A stretch of 64,000 bases of DNA from Alkalicoccus luteus (GTDB lineage: Bacteria; Bacillota; Bacilli; Bacillales; Salisediminibacteriaceae): NCBI GenBank assembly GCA_052061695.1, contig JBPZEY010000001.1. The stretch is one strand, 5' to 3'. Positions within the stretch are counted from its first letter, which is position 1. The number at the start of each line of letters is the position of its first letter. Under the pieces are notes generated by a model, which had not been told where the DNA came from, made no database searches, and worked only from the letters and a program-made list of their open reading frames with translations. Shown in pieces: positions 33,744 through 42,341 of this stretch. The translations under genes and the position numbers were made by a program.

Positions 33744-33870
33744 GCAAAAGGGGATGTATCATATACTGCTGCTGCGGGGGGCAGCCGGCAGTACATGAAG
33801 CAGTTCACACTTCGTAGTATAGCGCGTGAATACTAAGCGTGTTTTAAGCTCATGTAAAGAAATTGTAAAG

Positions 33871-35649
33871 TTACCCCTCGTCGTCAAACGGCTGCCGCTT
33901 GAATACGAGACGGAACGTCGTCCCCTTGCCTGGCTTGCTGTCGACAGAAAGCTTCGCATGGTGGGCTTCCGCCAGATGCTTGACGATAGCCAGACCGAGG
34001 CCTGTACCGCCTGAATTGCGGCTGCGCGCGCGGTCAACCCGGTAAAACCGTTCAAATATACGCGGAATCTCCTTTTTCGAAATGCCGATTCCCGTATCAG
34101 CTACTTCCAGCACGACTGTCTCTGTCTGCCCGTAAGCCCGCACGAAAATATCGCCGCCTTCCGGTGTATAGACAATCGCATTATTCACTAGATTGATCAG
34201 CACCTGCTTCAGTCGGGCTCCATCTGCCGGCACGTGAATATCTCCATCGGTCTTTGTATGAATCGTCATGTTTTTCGCGGATGCTTTTTCGTTCAGCATC
34301 ACTGTCGTTTCCTCAATCATTCTGCCAAGATCTACTTCATCCCAGTTGAGCTCAAAGTGCTCCCCTTCTATTTTGGAAAGCTCGAGCAGGTCGGTAATCA
34401 GACCCTCCAGCCGCACGGACTCCTTGGAAATAATCGTTAAAAACTTTTCCCTTAGTGCTTCGTCATGCATAGCACCGTCCAGGAGTGTTTCGGTAAACCC
34501 TTTTAACGAGGTTACCGGTGTCTTCAGTTCATGAGACACGTTTGCCACGAAATCCTTTCGTGCCTGCTCCAGCTTTTTCAGCTCTGTGATATCGTGAAAG
34601 ACAAGCACGACCCCTTTCAGCTCATCATCATGTCCGATAATCGGAGCACCGTGTACGTCAAAATGACGGATGTAAATACCGATCGGCCATTTTATCTGAC
34701 GGCGCAGCGGCCGTTCGACGAGGAACAGCTCCTGCACGAACCGGATCACAGCCTTTCGGTCGATCGCGTTATAATACAGCTTGTTCAGCCACCGGTCCGT
34801 ATCTTCTTCAAACAGCTCCCGGCATGATCGGTTTACGAGCGTAATATCGCCTTTGGAATTAATCAGCACAAGACCGCTTCCCATATTTTCAATCAGCGTC
34901 TCCAGCCGTTCCTGCTGATTTTCATACGTTTTCGTAATCTGATCCAGATTTTCAGCGAGCACGTTAATCGACCGGTTTAATTCTCCTGTTTCCAGGTGCA
35001 GTCCCTCATAGGTTCTCGCCTGGTAATTGCCGCGGGCCAGCTCATTGGCAACGCGCCGCGAATCCTCGATCGGTTTGATCAGCTGGTTTGCAAGCTTTGT
35101 CGCAAACATCACGATGATGATAAAGGCAATGAAGAAGGAAACGAACAGCAGCAGCCAGACGTTCTGGTAAACGTCGTTCAGCTCGCTCATTTCCAGACCA
35201 AGCCGCAAAAACCCAATCTCTTCTCCGTTTACCGCAAGCGGTTCGGCATAATAAAGAAGTTCCTGTCCGACTGTATCACTAAAGCGAACCTCAAACGCCT
35301 CTGAGCCTTCCCGCGCCCCGATGATCTCCGGGCGATCGGCATGATTCTCCATGATGTCCGGATCCTCTGCACTCTCTGCAAGCACGGTGCCATCCTCTGC
35401 GATGATCGTAATGCGGGCACCGAGCCGTTCCGAAAGCTCGACGACTACCTCCTGAAAGTCACCGCCGGAAGCCGGATCGCTTTGTGCGACGGCATACGAC
35501 ACAACGGCAGCCTCTTTCTGTACCCGTTCGTTCATCCGCTCCTGGTAAAAGTCTTGAATGAACGGTCCAAGCAGGGCGCCAAGACTGGCTAATACCGCGA
35601 GAATGATAAGTGACAGCGGCACAATCAGCCGAAAACGATAGCTATTCAT
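33871..35649 (-). CDS. phoR: Sensor histidine kinase PhoR
   Basis: PhoR senses phosphate limitation (through wall teichoic acid intermediates in B. subtilis) and phosphorylates PhoP. The 592 residues run: N-terminal membrane helix (about 9-29), extracytoplasmic sensor domain to about 160, second membrane helix (165-183), HAMP, PAS (about 245-355), dimerisation helix with VSHELKTP (H373), and the ATPase with NLVNNAIVYTP, DTGIGI and GGTGLGLAIV. The start overlaps phoP by eight bases, so the pair is co-translated. The system is assigned by position next to mdh and polA. Confidence 0.93.
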   Translation of the reverse strand: MNSYRFRLIVPLSLIILAVLASLGALLGPFIQDFYQERMNERVQKEAAVVSYAVAQSDPASGGDFQEVVVELSERLGARITIIAEDGTVLAESAEDPDIMENHADRPEIIGAREGSEAFEVRFSDTVGQELLYYAEPLAVNGEEIGFLRLGLEMSELNDVYQNVWLLLFVSFFIAFIIIVMFATKLANQLIKPIEDSRRVANELARGNYQARTYEGLHLETGELNRSINVLAENLDQITKTYENQQERLETLIENMGSGLVLINSKGDITLVNRSCRELFEEDTDRWLNKLYYNAIDRKAVIRFVQELFLVERPLRRQIKWPIGIYIRHFDVHGAPIIGHDDELKGVVLVFHDITELKKLEQARKDFVANVSHELKTPVTSLKGFTETLLDGAMHDEALREKFLTIISKESVRLEGLITDLLELSKIEGEHFELNWDEVDLGRMIEETTVMLNEKASAKNMTIHTKTDGDIHVPADGARLKQVLINLVNNAIVYTPEGGDIFVRAYGQTETVVLEVADTGIGISKKEIPRIFERFYRVDRARSRNSGGTGLGLAIVKHLAEAHHAKLSVDSKPGKGTTFRLVFKRQPFDDEG

Positions 35650-36352
35650 CCCGATATGGATCCTCCATTTTATAACCCAGTCCCCGCACTGTTTTGATGT
35701 AAACCGGCTTCTTCGTCACCGGTTCAATCTTTTCACGAAGGTGGCTGATATGCACGTCAACAATTCTCGTATCTCCAACAAAATCGTAGTTCCAGACGGA
35801 ATTGAGAAGCTGGTCACGTGTCAGCACCCGGCCCCGGTTGTTGATCAAATACAGGAGCAGCTCAAATTCCTTCGGAGTCAATTCCAAAGCCTGTCCCTTT
35901 AAAAACACTTCATAATTATCCGGAAAGATTTCGACGTCGCCGATTTTCAGCTTGTTTTCCTTCCGTTTTTCCTCGGCTGGAGCTGATGGAGAGCGACGTA
36001 AAATTGCCCGGATCCGCGCGGTCACCTCTCTCGGGCTGAACGGCTTTGTTAAATAGTCATCTGCCCCAAGCTCCAGACCGAGCACTTTGTCAAACTCGTC
36101 GCCTTTTGCTGTCAGCATCAGGATCGGCGTCTGCACTTTGCTTTGCCGAAGCTCCTTGCAAACCTCCATGCCGTCCATCCCGGGCAGCATTAGATCGAGT
36201 ACGATCAGATCAAACTGTTCGTCAAGCGCTTTTCCGAGTGCCTCTTTTCCATCCATTGCAGTCGTTACCTCAAATCCGCCCTGCTCCAAATTAAACTGGA
36301 GCAGGGTCAGGATTGATTCTTCATCATCCACCACCAACAGGCGCTGTGCCAT
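35642..36352 (-). CDS. phoP: Response regulator PhoP
   Basis: PhoP is an OmpR-family regulator that activates phosphate-starvation genes. The receiver domain has DD at 9-10, the phosphorylated D53 in LIVLDLMLPGMDG, and conserved lysine in MLTAKGDEF. The winged helix is in the C-terminal part (LTPKEFELLLYLINNRGRVLTRDQLL, and DTRIVDVHISHLREKIE). GGGAGGATGACAC precedes the ATG. The 236 residues are full length. No clear promoter or Pho box was recognised in the upstream gap. Confidence 0.94.
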   Translation of the reverse strand: MAQRLLVVDDEESILTLLQFNLEQGGFEVTTAMDGKEALGKALDEQFDLIVLDLMLPGMDGMEVCKELRQSKVQTPILMLTAKGDEFDKVLGLELGADDYLTKPFSPREVTARIRAILRRSPSAPAEEKRKENKLKIGDVEIFPDNYEVFLKGQALELTPKEFELLLYLINNRGRVLTRDQLLNSVWNYDFVGDTRIVDVHISHLREKIEPVTKKPVYIKTVRGLGYKMEDPYRDE

Positions 36353-36504
36353 GTGTCATCCTCCCTGTTGCCGGTCCCGCCCCCTGATGCAGGCCGGCAG
36401 ATAAAATCGTAAACTGCTTCTGCCTTTATCTTACTATACTTTATGCGGATGACAAGGAAGCGGTGCTTTTCTATGACAAAAGTCCGCCAACTCACATGTT
36501 GATT

Positions 36505-36580
36505 CGTTTGGCTGTTTTTCTACTCTGTTTCCCGGCGGAAGCTAGCCTTCAACTGCGTCGCGGACTGTCCCGCCTCATCG
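36505..36580 (+). repeat. Possible degenerate repeat (family 2)
   Basis: The segment CTCTGTTTCCCGGCGGAAGCT with following CCTTCAACTG resembles parts of 58727-58800 and the reverse of 1128-1200 (CTCTGTTTCCGGCGGGAGCTTG). It lies in the 36353-36664 gap, which otherwise holds the phoP upstream region and a terminator. Similarity is short and judged by eye. Confidence 0.35.
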
Positions 36581-36617
36581 GATCAAGCAGCGCACATGCA
36601 GCTGCGTTTAAGCTATC

Positions 36618-36646
36618 AAAAAACAGGAAGCTGCATGCCTCCTGTT
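36618..36646 (-). terminator. Terminator of the MaoC-type gene
   Basis: On the minus strand ACAGGAG and TTCCTGT arms around GCATGCAGC, followed by TTTTTTG. Confidence 0.72.
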
Positions 36647-36664
36647 CGGTAAATATGCGGTCGG

Positions 36665-37144
36665 TTAAAAGTTTTCAAACGTACCTGCTTGTTCCGTCAT
36701 CGGCTTCCACGGGTAAGGCGGGGTGACGTCCATTGTGCCGAGAATAATGGAATCGTTATACTCATCGCGTCCATCAACGGTCATCAGTGCGGTTCCCTTC
36801 TCTGTGTTCAGCTTTTCCACGGTAAGCGTAAGCGTCAGCTTTCCATAATGATAAAGCGGCTTTGGGAAAGCGAGCTGCTGTTCACGAATGACAGAACCTG
36901 GTCCTGGAAGCCCGGTTGAAATGAGTGACGTCACAAACCCTATCAGCATCAGCTGCGGAACAATTGGTCTCTCATAGGGTGTCCGCGACGCATAATCATG
37001 CTGAATGTAAATCGGATTAGCATCGTCACTGAATCCGAGATACAGCAGAATATCCTTATCGTTTATTTCAAATTCCTTTGACACCGAAGAACCTTCCTGC
37101 AGCTCTTTCAGCGTTTTCCCAAGCTTTTTTCGTTTAGAAAACAT
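36665..37144 (-). CDS. MaoC-like hotdog-fold dehydratase
   Basis: The 159-residue protein fits the MaoC/hydratase family, which hydrates or binds enoyl-CoA type substrates. The characteristic segment GFSDDANPIYIQHDYASRTPYERPIVPQLMLIGFV contains the Asp and His of the hydratase motif. The start is the ATG at 37144 (MFSKRKKLGKTLKEL) with AAGGGGACG upstream; the earlier open frame runs through the promoter and cre site. It sits alone between phoP and mdh. The true substrate is unknown; a role in fatty-acid or branched-acid breakdown would agree with catabolite control. Confidence 0.8.
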   Translation of the reverse strand: MFSKRKKLGKTLKELQEGSSVSKEFEINDKDILLYLGFSDDANPIYIQHDYASRTPYERPIVPQLMLIGFVTSLISTGLPGPGSVIREQQLAFPKPLYHYGKLTLTLTVEKLNTEKGTALMTVDGRDEYNDSIILGTMDVTPPYPWKPMTEQAGTFENF

Positions 37145-37179
37145 ACCGTTCGTCCCCTTCCATCGTCGTACTTCGCTAT

Positions 37180-37204
37180 CGTAAGCGCTTACACTACCAG
37201 TATA
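37180..37204 (-). promoter_or_regulatory. Extended -10 promoter with cre site, MaoC-type gene
   Basis: TGGTATACT (extended -10; hexamer 37199-37204) is followed by TGTAAGCGCTTACG (37180-37193). The latter matches the CcpA cre consensus TGWAARCGYTWNCW at 13 of 14 positions. The cre sits on the likely transcription start, a position that usually gives repression by sugars. Confidence 0.7.
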
Positions 37205-37317
37205 CCAGACAGGCATGAACTGGCACAGCTTTTCATGGATATTGCTATGCCGCTCGGCTCTCGAAAAGCAGCCAATCCTTTACAGATAGAATACTTCTTC
37301 TTCCGGTAGAACGCACG

Positions 37318-37351
37318 AGGACCAGTCAGCATAAGAAGCTGACTGGTCCTG
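37318..37351. terminator. Hairpin at the end of mdh
   Basis: AGGACCAGTCAGC pairs with GCTGACTGGTCCT, 26 bases past the mdh stop. T-runs are weak, so it is a terminator-like hairpin. Confidence 0.7.
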
Positions 37352-37376
37352 TCATCTAACGGGACGTTCGGTGTAA

Positions 37377-38315
37377 TTAAAGAGCCTTCATAACATTTTT
37401 GACGGATTCAGCGGATTGATCCAGCTGCTTTTTCTCTTCATCGTTCAGATCCAGTTCGAAGACTTTTTCGAGACCGGCTCCGCCAAGCATACACGGTACA
37501 CCTAGATACATATCGCTGTAGCCGTATTCTCCTTCCAGGTAGGCAATCGCAGGCAGGACTCGCTTCTTATCCTTCAGCACTGCTTCTACCATCTGGGTGA
37601 TGGCTGCGGCCGGTGCATAGTAGGCGCTGCCGGTGCCAAGAAGGCCGACGATTTCGCCTCCGCCTTTTCTCGTCCGCTCGACGATTGCCTCGAGACGGTC
37701 CGGTGCAATCAGCTTTTCAACGGGAATCCCGCCAACAGAGCTGTAGCGAAGCATCGGCACCATGTCATCTCCATGTCCGCCGAGTACGAAACCGCGGACA
37801 TCTTCGACAGAGACGTTCAGCTCCTCGGCAATAAACGTATTAAATCGTGCCGTATCCAGTACACCTGACTGTCCGATTACGCGGTTTTTCGGAAATCCGG
37901 ATTCCTGATACACCGCATACGTCATCGCATCAACAGGATTTGTGAGCACGATAATCAGACACTCCGGCGAGTAACGGACAATTTCTTTCGTTACGCTGCG
38001 CATAATGCCGGCATTCGTACTGATCAAGTCATCGCGGCTCATCCCCGGCTTGCGCGGAATACCGGCTGTAATGACGACGATATCAGAGTCAGCGGTATCT
38101 GCGTAGTCGGACGTACCTGTCACCTTGGCATCAAAGCCTTGAACGGGTGCTGCCTCCAGCATATCGAGCGCCTTGCCCTTCACCGGTCCTTCATTATCGG
38201 GAATATCAACGAGGACCACGTCTCCAAGTTCCTTTTGTGCTGTCATCAAAGCCGTCGTCGTACCGGTGAATCCTCCTCCGACCACGGTGATTTTTCTGCG
38301 TTTAATCGTAGCCAT
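37377..38315 (-). CDS. mdh: Malate dehydrogenase
   Basis: Mdh interconverts malate and oxaloacetate with NAD. The 312 residues have the Rossmann motif VVGGGFTGTTTALMTAQKELGDVVLVD ending in the aspartate that selects NAD, the substrate-binding RKPGMSRDDL, and the catalytic histidine in GGHGDDMVPML. It is of the LDH-like type used by Bacillus. The ATG at 38315 was chosen for GGAAGGATG upstream; 21 earlier codons overlap the icd-mdh terminator. It forms citZ-icd-mdh, with hairpins between genes. Confidence 0.96.
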   Translation of the reverse strand: MATIKRRKITVVGGGFTGTTTALMTAQKELGDVVLVDIPDNEGPVKGKALDMLEAAPVQGFDAKVTGTSDYADTADSDIVVITAGIPRKPGMSRDDLISTNAGIMRSVTKEIVRYSPECLIIVLTNPVDAMTYAVYQESGFPKNRVIGQSGVLDTARFNTFIAEELNVSVEDVRGFVLGGHGDDMVPMLRYSSVGGIPVEKLIAPDRLEAIVERTRKGGGEIVGLLGTGSAYYAPAAAITQMVEAVLKDKKRVLPAIAYLEGEYGYSDMYLGVPCMLGGAGLEKVFELDLNDEEKKQLDQSAESVKNVMKAL

Positions 38316-38357
38316 ACCAACACATCCTTCCAGAAAATAAATAGCTTGCAAAGAGAA

Positions 38358-38395
38358 AAAGGCTGCCTCGACTAACATTCGCGAGACAGCCTCTT
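38358..38395 (-). terminator. Hairpin between icd and mdh
   Basis: On the minus strand AGGCTGTCTCG and CGAGGCAGCCT arms, followed by TTTTTCTC. It probably reduces, but need not abolish, transcription into mdh. Confidence 0.75.
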
Positions 38396-38483
38396 AAGGA
38401 GCGCGCTCCCGCCTTGCCGGCAGGAGACACGTTCGTCTTTATCGTGCAGAGGCTTCGCATGCTGCCGGAAATCGTTCGTCCGA

Positions 38484-39752
38484 TCAGCCCAGGTTTTTAA
38501 TCAGTGCGTCACCAAACTCGGAGCATTTCACTTCTTGAGCACCGTCCATCAGGCGCGCGAAGTCATACGTTACCGTTTTTTCTGCAATTGTTTTATCCAT
38601 TGCGTTTTCAATCATGTCAGCAGCTTCGCCCCAGCCGAGGTGGCGGAGCATGAGCACACCGGAAAGAAGAACGGAGGAAGGATTTACTTTATCCTGTCCC
38701 GCATACTTTGGTGCAGTGCCGTGTGTTGCTTCAAAGATCGCGTGACCGGAGTCGTAGTTAATGTTCGCACCTGGTGCGATTCCGATTCCGCCAACCTGCG
38801 CAGCAAGTGCATCGGAAACGTAGTCCCCGTTCAGGTTCATCGTTGCGACAACGGAGAATTCTTTCGGACGAGTCAAAATCTGCTGCAGGAAGATGTCTGC
38901 GATAGAATCCTTGATGATAATCTTTCCGGCAGCTTCTGCCTGATCCTGCGCTTCGTTGGCAGCGTCCTTGCCTTTTTCTTCTACGATGCGGTCGTACTCA
39001 GCCCATGTGAACACCTTATCGCCGAATTCGCGTTCAGCGAGGTCATAGCCCCACGTTTTGAAGGCTCCCTCTGTGAACTTCATGATGTTGCCTTTGTGCA
39101 CGAGCGTGACGCTCTTGCGGCCTTCATCAAGCGCATACTGAATCGCAGAACGTACGAGACGCTCCGTGCCCTCCTTGGAAACAGGCTTGATGCCGATTCC
39201 GGACGTTTCCGGGAAACGGATCTTCGTTGCGCCCATTTCATCCTGGAGGAAGCTGATCAGCTTTTTCGCTTCGTCTGTTCCCTCCTGGAATTCAATACCC
39301 GCATAAATGTCTTCCGAGTTTTCACGGAAAATAACCATATCCGTATCTTCCGGACGCTTTACTGGAGAAGGTACGCCTTCATACCAGCGTACCGGACGTA
39401 CGCATGCAAACAGGTCAAGCTCCTGACGAAGCGCTACGTTCAGGGAACGGAAGCCGCCGCCGATTGGCGTCGTCAGAGGACCTTTGATTGCGATCATGTA
39501 TTCGCGGATGGTTTCAAGCGTTTCTTCCGGAAGCCATTCGCCAGTCTGATTATGTGCTTTTTCACCTGCGAGCACTTCTTTCCACTCGATGGCTTTTTCT
39601 CCGTTATACGCTTTATCTACTGCAGCTTCAATAACTCTGGAAGCAGCTTTCCAAATATCCGGACCGATGCCGTCCCCTTCAATGAAAGGAATAATCGGTT
39701 TAGCAGGTACGTTCAATTCTCCATTTGTTACCGTAATTTTTTCTCCAGCCAT
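38484..39752 (-). CDS. icd: Isocitrate dehydrogenase (NADP)
   Basis: Icd oxidises isocitrate to 2-oxoglutarate and CO2. The 422 residues include PIIPFIEGDGIGPDIW, the substrate serine and arginines in GGGFRSLNVALRQELDLFACVRPVRW, YAGIEF, the metal-binding DSIADIFLQQ and NLNGDYVSDALAAQVGGIGIAPG. The length and sequence are those of the Bacillus NADP enzyme. AGGAGG precedes the ATG. It is the middle gene of citZ-icd-mdh. Confidence 0.97.
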   Translation of the reverse strand: MAGEKITVTNGELNVPAKPIIPFIEGDGIGPDIWKAASRVIEAAVDKAYNGEKAIEWKEVLAGEKAHNQTGEWLPEETLETIREYMIAIKGPLTTPIGGGFRSLNVALRQELDLFACVRPVRWYEGVPSPVKRPEDTDMVIFRENSEDIYAGIEFQEGTDEAKKLISFLQDEMGATKIRFPETSGIGIKPVSKEGTERLVRSAIQYALDEGRKSVTLVHKGNIMKFTEGAFKTWGYDLAEREFGDKVFTWAEYDRIVEEKGKDAANEAQDQAEAAGKIIIKDSIADIFLQQILTRPKEFSVVATMNLNGDYVSDALAAQVGGIGIAPGANINYDSGHAIFEATHGTAPKYAGQDKVNPSSVLLSGVLMLRHLGWGEAADMIENAMDKTIAEKTVTYDFARLMDGAQEVKCSEFGDALIKNLG

Positions 39753-39797
39753 TCGTAAAAAACCTCCTAAATATAGTTCGTTCCTTCACAAATATAT

Positions 39798-39838
39798 CAT
39801 AAAGGACAGGGCTGTATCGATACAGCCCCGCCGCCTTT
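39798..39838 (-). terminator. Palindromic hairpin between citZ and icd
   Basis: GGGCTGTATCGATACAGCCC is a perfect 20-base palindrome flanked by further pairing; TCCTTTATG follows on the minus strand. It is a weak terminator or RNA-processing site. Confidence 0.5.
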
Positions 39839-39844
39839 ATGTGA

Positions 39845-40960
39845 TTATCGTTTCTCGAGCGGGATCCATTCCTGCTTATCCGGTCCAGTGTATTCTGCAC
39901 GCGGACGGATGAGACGGTTGTCTGCATACTGCTCAAGAATGTGGGCAAGCCAGCCGGACACACGGCTTACTGCAAAAATCGGCGTAAAAATGTCGTGCTC
40001 AATGCCGAGGCTGTGGTAAACAGAAGCCGAATAGAAATCGACGTTTGGCAGCAGCCCTTTTTCATTTGTTACGATTTCATCAATCTTAACGCTCATCTCA
40101 TACCAGTTGGATTCCCCGGTAATTTCCGTCAGCTGACGGGACATTTCACGCAGGTGCTTGGCACGAGGGTCGCCGTTTTTATAAACGCGGTGACCAAAGC
40201 CCATGATTTTCACTTTATTGGCGAGAGCTTCTTTGATATATGCTTCCGCTTTATCGACATCGCCGATTTCGCTCAGCATCGCCATTACGCGCTCGTTGGC
40301 TCCGCCGTGCAGCGGACCTTTCAGGGCGCCGATTGCAGCTGTTACACCGGAGTATACGTCGGAAAGCGTTGCTACACAAACGCGCGCTGTAAACGTGGAA
40401 GCATTCAGCTCGTGATCCGCGTGAAGCACAAGCGCCTTGTTAAAGGCCTTCTCGGAAATTTCATCCGGCTCTTCTCCGTTCAGCATGTAAAGGAAATTCG
40501 CAGCAAAGCTGAGTTCCGGTTTTGGAGCGACCGGCTCTTTCCCCTGGCGGATACGCGAGAAAGCCGTCACAATTGTTGGAAGCTGCGCCTGGAGTTTTAC
40601 TGCTTTTCTGCGGTTTGCTTCCTCTTCCATCTCATCTGCTTCCTCATCAAACAGAGCAAGATTGGAAACCGCCGTACGAAGGGCAGCCATCGGGTGCACC
40701 TTGTCGATCGGAAATGACTTCAGCTGATCGAGCACTTCATCCGGTACCTTGGAAGCCTGAGCAAGCTCTTTAGCAAATGCATCCAGTTCCTCTTTATTCG
40801 GAAGACGGTTATTCCAGAGCAGGTAGACAACTTCCTCAAATGATGCGTTGTCCGCAAGATCGTCAATATTGTAGCCGTGGTATGTCAAAACCCCGTCAAT
40901 GATGGAGCTGACCTGCGACTGTGTTGCAACAATACCTTCTAACCCTTTAGTCTGACTCAT
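39845..40960 (-). CDS. citZ: Citrate synthase
   Basis: CitZ condenses oxaloacetate and acetyl-CoA, the entry to the TCA cycle. The 371 residues are of the short Gram-positive type. Catalytic regions are HADHELNASTFTARV, GPLHGGANERVM (histidine) and GFGHRVYKNGDPRAKHL (histidine and substrate arginine), with a late aspartate in NVDFYSASVYHSLG. AAAGGAGAG precedes the ATG. The first gene of the citZ-icd-mdh set, it has a clear promoter and a leader of about 160 bases. Confidence 0.97.
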   Translation of the reverse strand: MSQTKGLEGIVATQSQVSSIIDGVLTYHGYNIDDLADNASFEEVVYLLWNNRLPNKEELDAFAKELAQASKVPDEVLDQLKSFPIDKVHPMAALRTAVSNLALFDEEADEMEEEANRRKAVKLQAQLPTIVTAFSRIRQGKEPVAPKPELSFAANFLYMLNGEEPDEISEKAFNKALVLHADHELNASTFTARVCVATLSDVYSGVTAAIGALKGPLHGGANERVMAMLSEIGDVDKAEAYIKEALANKVKIMGFGHRVYKNGDPRAKHLREMSRQLTEITGESNWYEMSVKIDEIVTNEKGLLPNVDFYSASVYHSLGIEHDIFTPIFAVSRVSGWLAHILEQYADNRLIRPRAEYTGPDKQEWIPLEKR

Positions 40961-41069
40961 GCTATCTCTCCTTTACACACAAAATACGGGCCAAGCCCGG
41001 GTTGAACAAAGGAAGCAGCCGGCGTGCGTTTTCGTCCGGCTTTCCTGGATAATAGAAAGCGGTTACGAA

Positions 41070-41157
41070 AAACATTAACCGCAGAAACCAAACCATTTCT
41101 TCTATGTATTTGGCAGTGTCACGATTCCTATTATACCATTTTTCGTATTTTTGTGAA
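41070..41157 (-). promoter_or_regulatory. citZ promoter and leader hairpin
   Basis: TTCACA (41152-41157) and TATAAT (41130-41135), spaced by 16 bases with a TGG extended -10, form the promoter. In the leader a GCGGTTA/TAACCGC hairpin (41070-41093) overlaps a weak cre-like sequence AGAAAGCGGTTACG (three mismatches). No CcpC ATAA-N7-TTAT dyad was recognised. Confidence 0.65.
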
Positions 41158-41307
41158 TCGAAAAGTTCTGAAATCGACAAGAAGATTCATACAGTTTTCG
41201 ACAGCCGTCGCAGTAGCCCTTCGATTAGAAGCCGGTGCAGAACGTTTCCTGCCCCGGCTCACAATTGCACGATTATACCTTAATGTGTATAAATACAGAT
41301 CCTTGGC

Positions 41308-41778
41308 TCAACCGATTAGTCCCGAAAAAAATTGAACAGCCCGCATCGCTAAATAAGCAATGCCTGCACCGATTACCGGACCGACCGCGACGCCTCCAAA
41401 CAGGGCGACCGCAAGAATGGTACCAAATACGAGCGCCGTGGTAATATGCGGGTCGCTTTGCAGCAGGTCGATGCCGTTTGACGCAATCACAGCGACAAAC
41501 ACGCCCGATACGAGTGCGATCCAGGCATACGAAGAGCCCATTGCCTGCCGCAGATCCTGAAGGCCGATCTCACCGGTTACGATCGGAACCAGCACAGCAA
41601 TCGTAATAATTGTCACCCCGATCTGGATGCCTCTTTCCTGCAAAAACGGCAGCACACTGCCCGCCATTCCGCCGTAGTATAGGATCAGCAGTACGGCGAC
41701 CGCTGTCATCAGCGTGACATTGCGAGCAAAGAATCCGACCGCAAGTAAAAGCAGCATAAAGACAAGCGCCTGATTCAT
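41308..41778 (-). CDS. ytwI: UPF0756 (DUF441) membrane protein YtwI
   Basis: The 156-residue protein has about four to five membrane segments and fits the DUF441/UPF0756 family, of unknown function. Segments such as ALVFMLLLLAVGFFARN and GGVAVGPVIGAGIAYLAMR are characteristic. The ATG at 41778 has GAAAGGAAG upstream; 32 open codons before it run through the fxsA terminator. It lies between citZ and fxsA as in B. subtilis, except that ytvI is missing. Confidence 0.85.
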   Translation of the reverse strand: MNQALVFMLLLLAVGFFARNVTLMTAVAVLLILYYGGMAGSVLPFLQERGIQIGVTIITIAVLVPIVTGEIGLQDLRQAMGSSYAWIALVSGVFVAVIASNGIDLLQSDPHITTALVFGTILAVALFGGVAVGPVIGAGIAYLAMRAVQFFSGLIG

Positions 41779-41805
41779 CGAACCACTTCCTTTCGTTATG
41801 AACAG

Positions 41806-41829
41806 AAAAAAACCGCCTATCCGGCGGTT
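41806..41829 (-). terminator. Terminator between fxsA and ytwI
   Basis: On the minus strand AACCGCC and GGCGGTT arms around GGATA are followed by TTTTT. Confidence 0.82.
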
Positions 41830-41836
41830 GCAACAG

Positions 41837-42244
41837 CTATCGTCTGCCGTTCTGTGTATTGAGGACATAGACATTTCCGGCCTGAATCATACGCTCATAC
41901 ATGCGCTGAAGCAGTGCCTTAAACATTTCGCGGGTCTGCGGGATAAGCAGAAGAAGACCAAGCGTATCCGTGATAAAGCCTGGCGCCAACAGTGCGATAC
42001 CACCAATCAGAATACAAACCCCGTCCAGAATTTCACTGCCCGGTATCTGTCCCTGGGAGGATCGCAGCTGGGCTTTTCGAATAGCCTGCAGACCTTCTCT
42101 TCTCGCAAGCCATGCACCAAGAACACCGGTCAGAATGATGAGGATGATCGTCCAAAACAAGCCGATGAAGTTCCATGACAGCAGAATCACGATCATTTCA
42201 AGCGTCGGTACAACAATCAGCAGTAAAAGCAGAAGTTTCTTCAC
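41837..42244 (-). CDS. fxsA: FxsA family membrane protein
   Basis: FxsA is a small inner-membrane protein; in E. coli its overproduction eases phage T7 exclusion by F plasmid. The 135-residue protein has the family pattern: KKLLLLLLIVVPTLEMIVILLSWNFIGLFWTIILIILTGVLGAWLARREGL, then ELLDG-like SEILDGVCILIGGIALLAPGFITDTLGLLLLIP. The start is GTG with GGAAGGAACC upstream. It corresponds to B. subtilis YtzA in position beside pyk. Confidence 0.88.
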   Translation of the reverse strand: MKKLLLLLLIVVPTLEMIVILLSWNFIGLFWTIILIILTGVLGAWLARREGLQAIRKAQLRSSQGQIPGSEILDGVCILIGGIALLAPGFITDTLGLLLLIPQTREMFKALLQRMYERMIQAGNVYVLNTQNGRR

Positions 42245-42278
42245 AGTGGTTCCTTCCTTTCCTACGAGACGCGCTTTG

Positions 42279-42318
42279 AAAAAAGACGTGAAAAAGAGCC
42301 TGGCTCTTTTTCACGTCT
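42279..42318 (-). terminator. Strong terminator of pyk
   Basis: On the minus strand AGACGTGAAAAAGAGCC and its complement GGCTCTTTTTCACGTCT form a 17-base stem followed by TTTTTT. Confidence 0.92.
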
Positions 42319-42341
42319 GAATAACCTGCTCGCTTCTTCTA

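Noticed and set aside
30953..33808. A longer Pol I with 77 extra N-terminal residues
   Set aside because: The extra codons pass through intergenic sequence and the family start MxxKLVLVDGNS is at 33577 with its own ribosome site.
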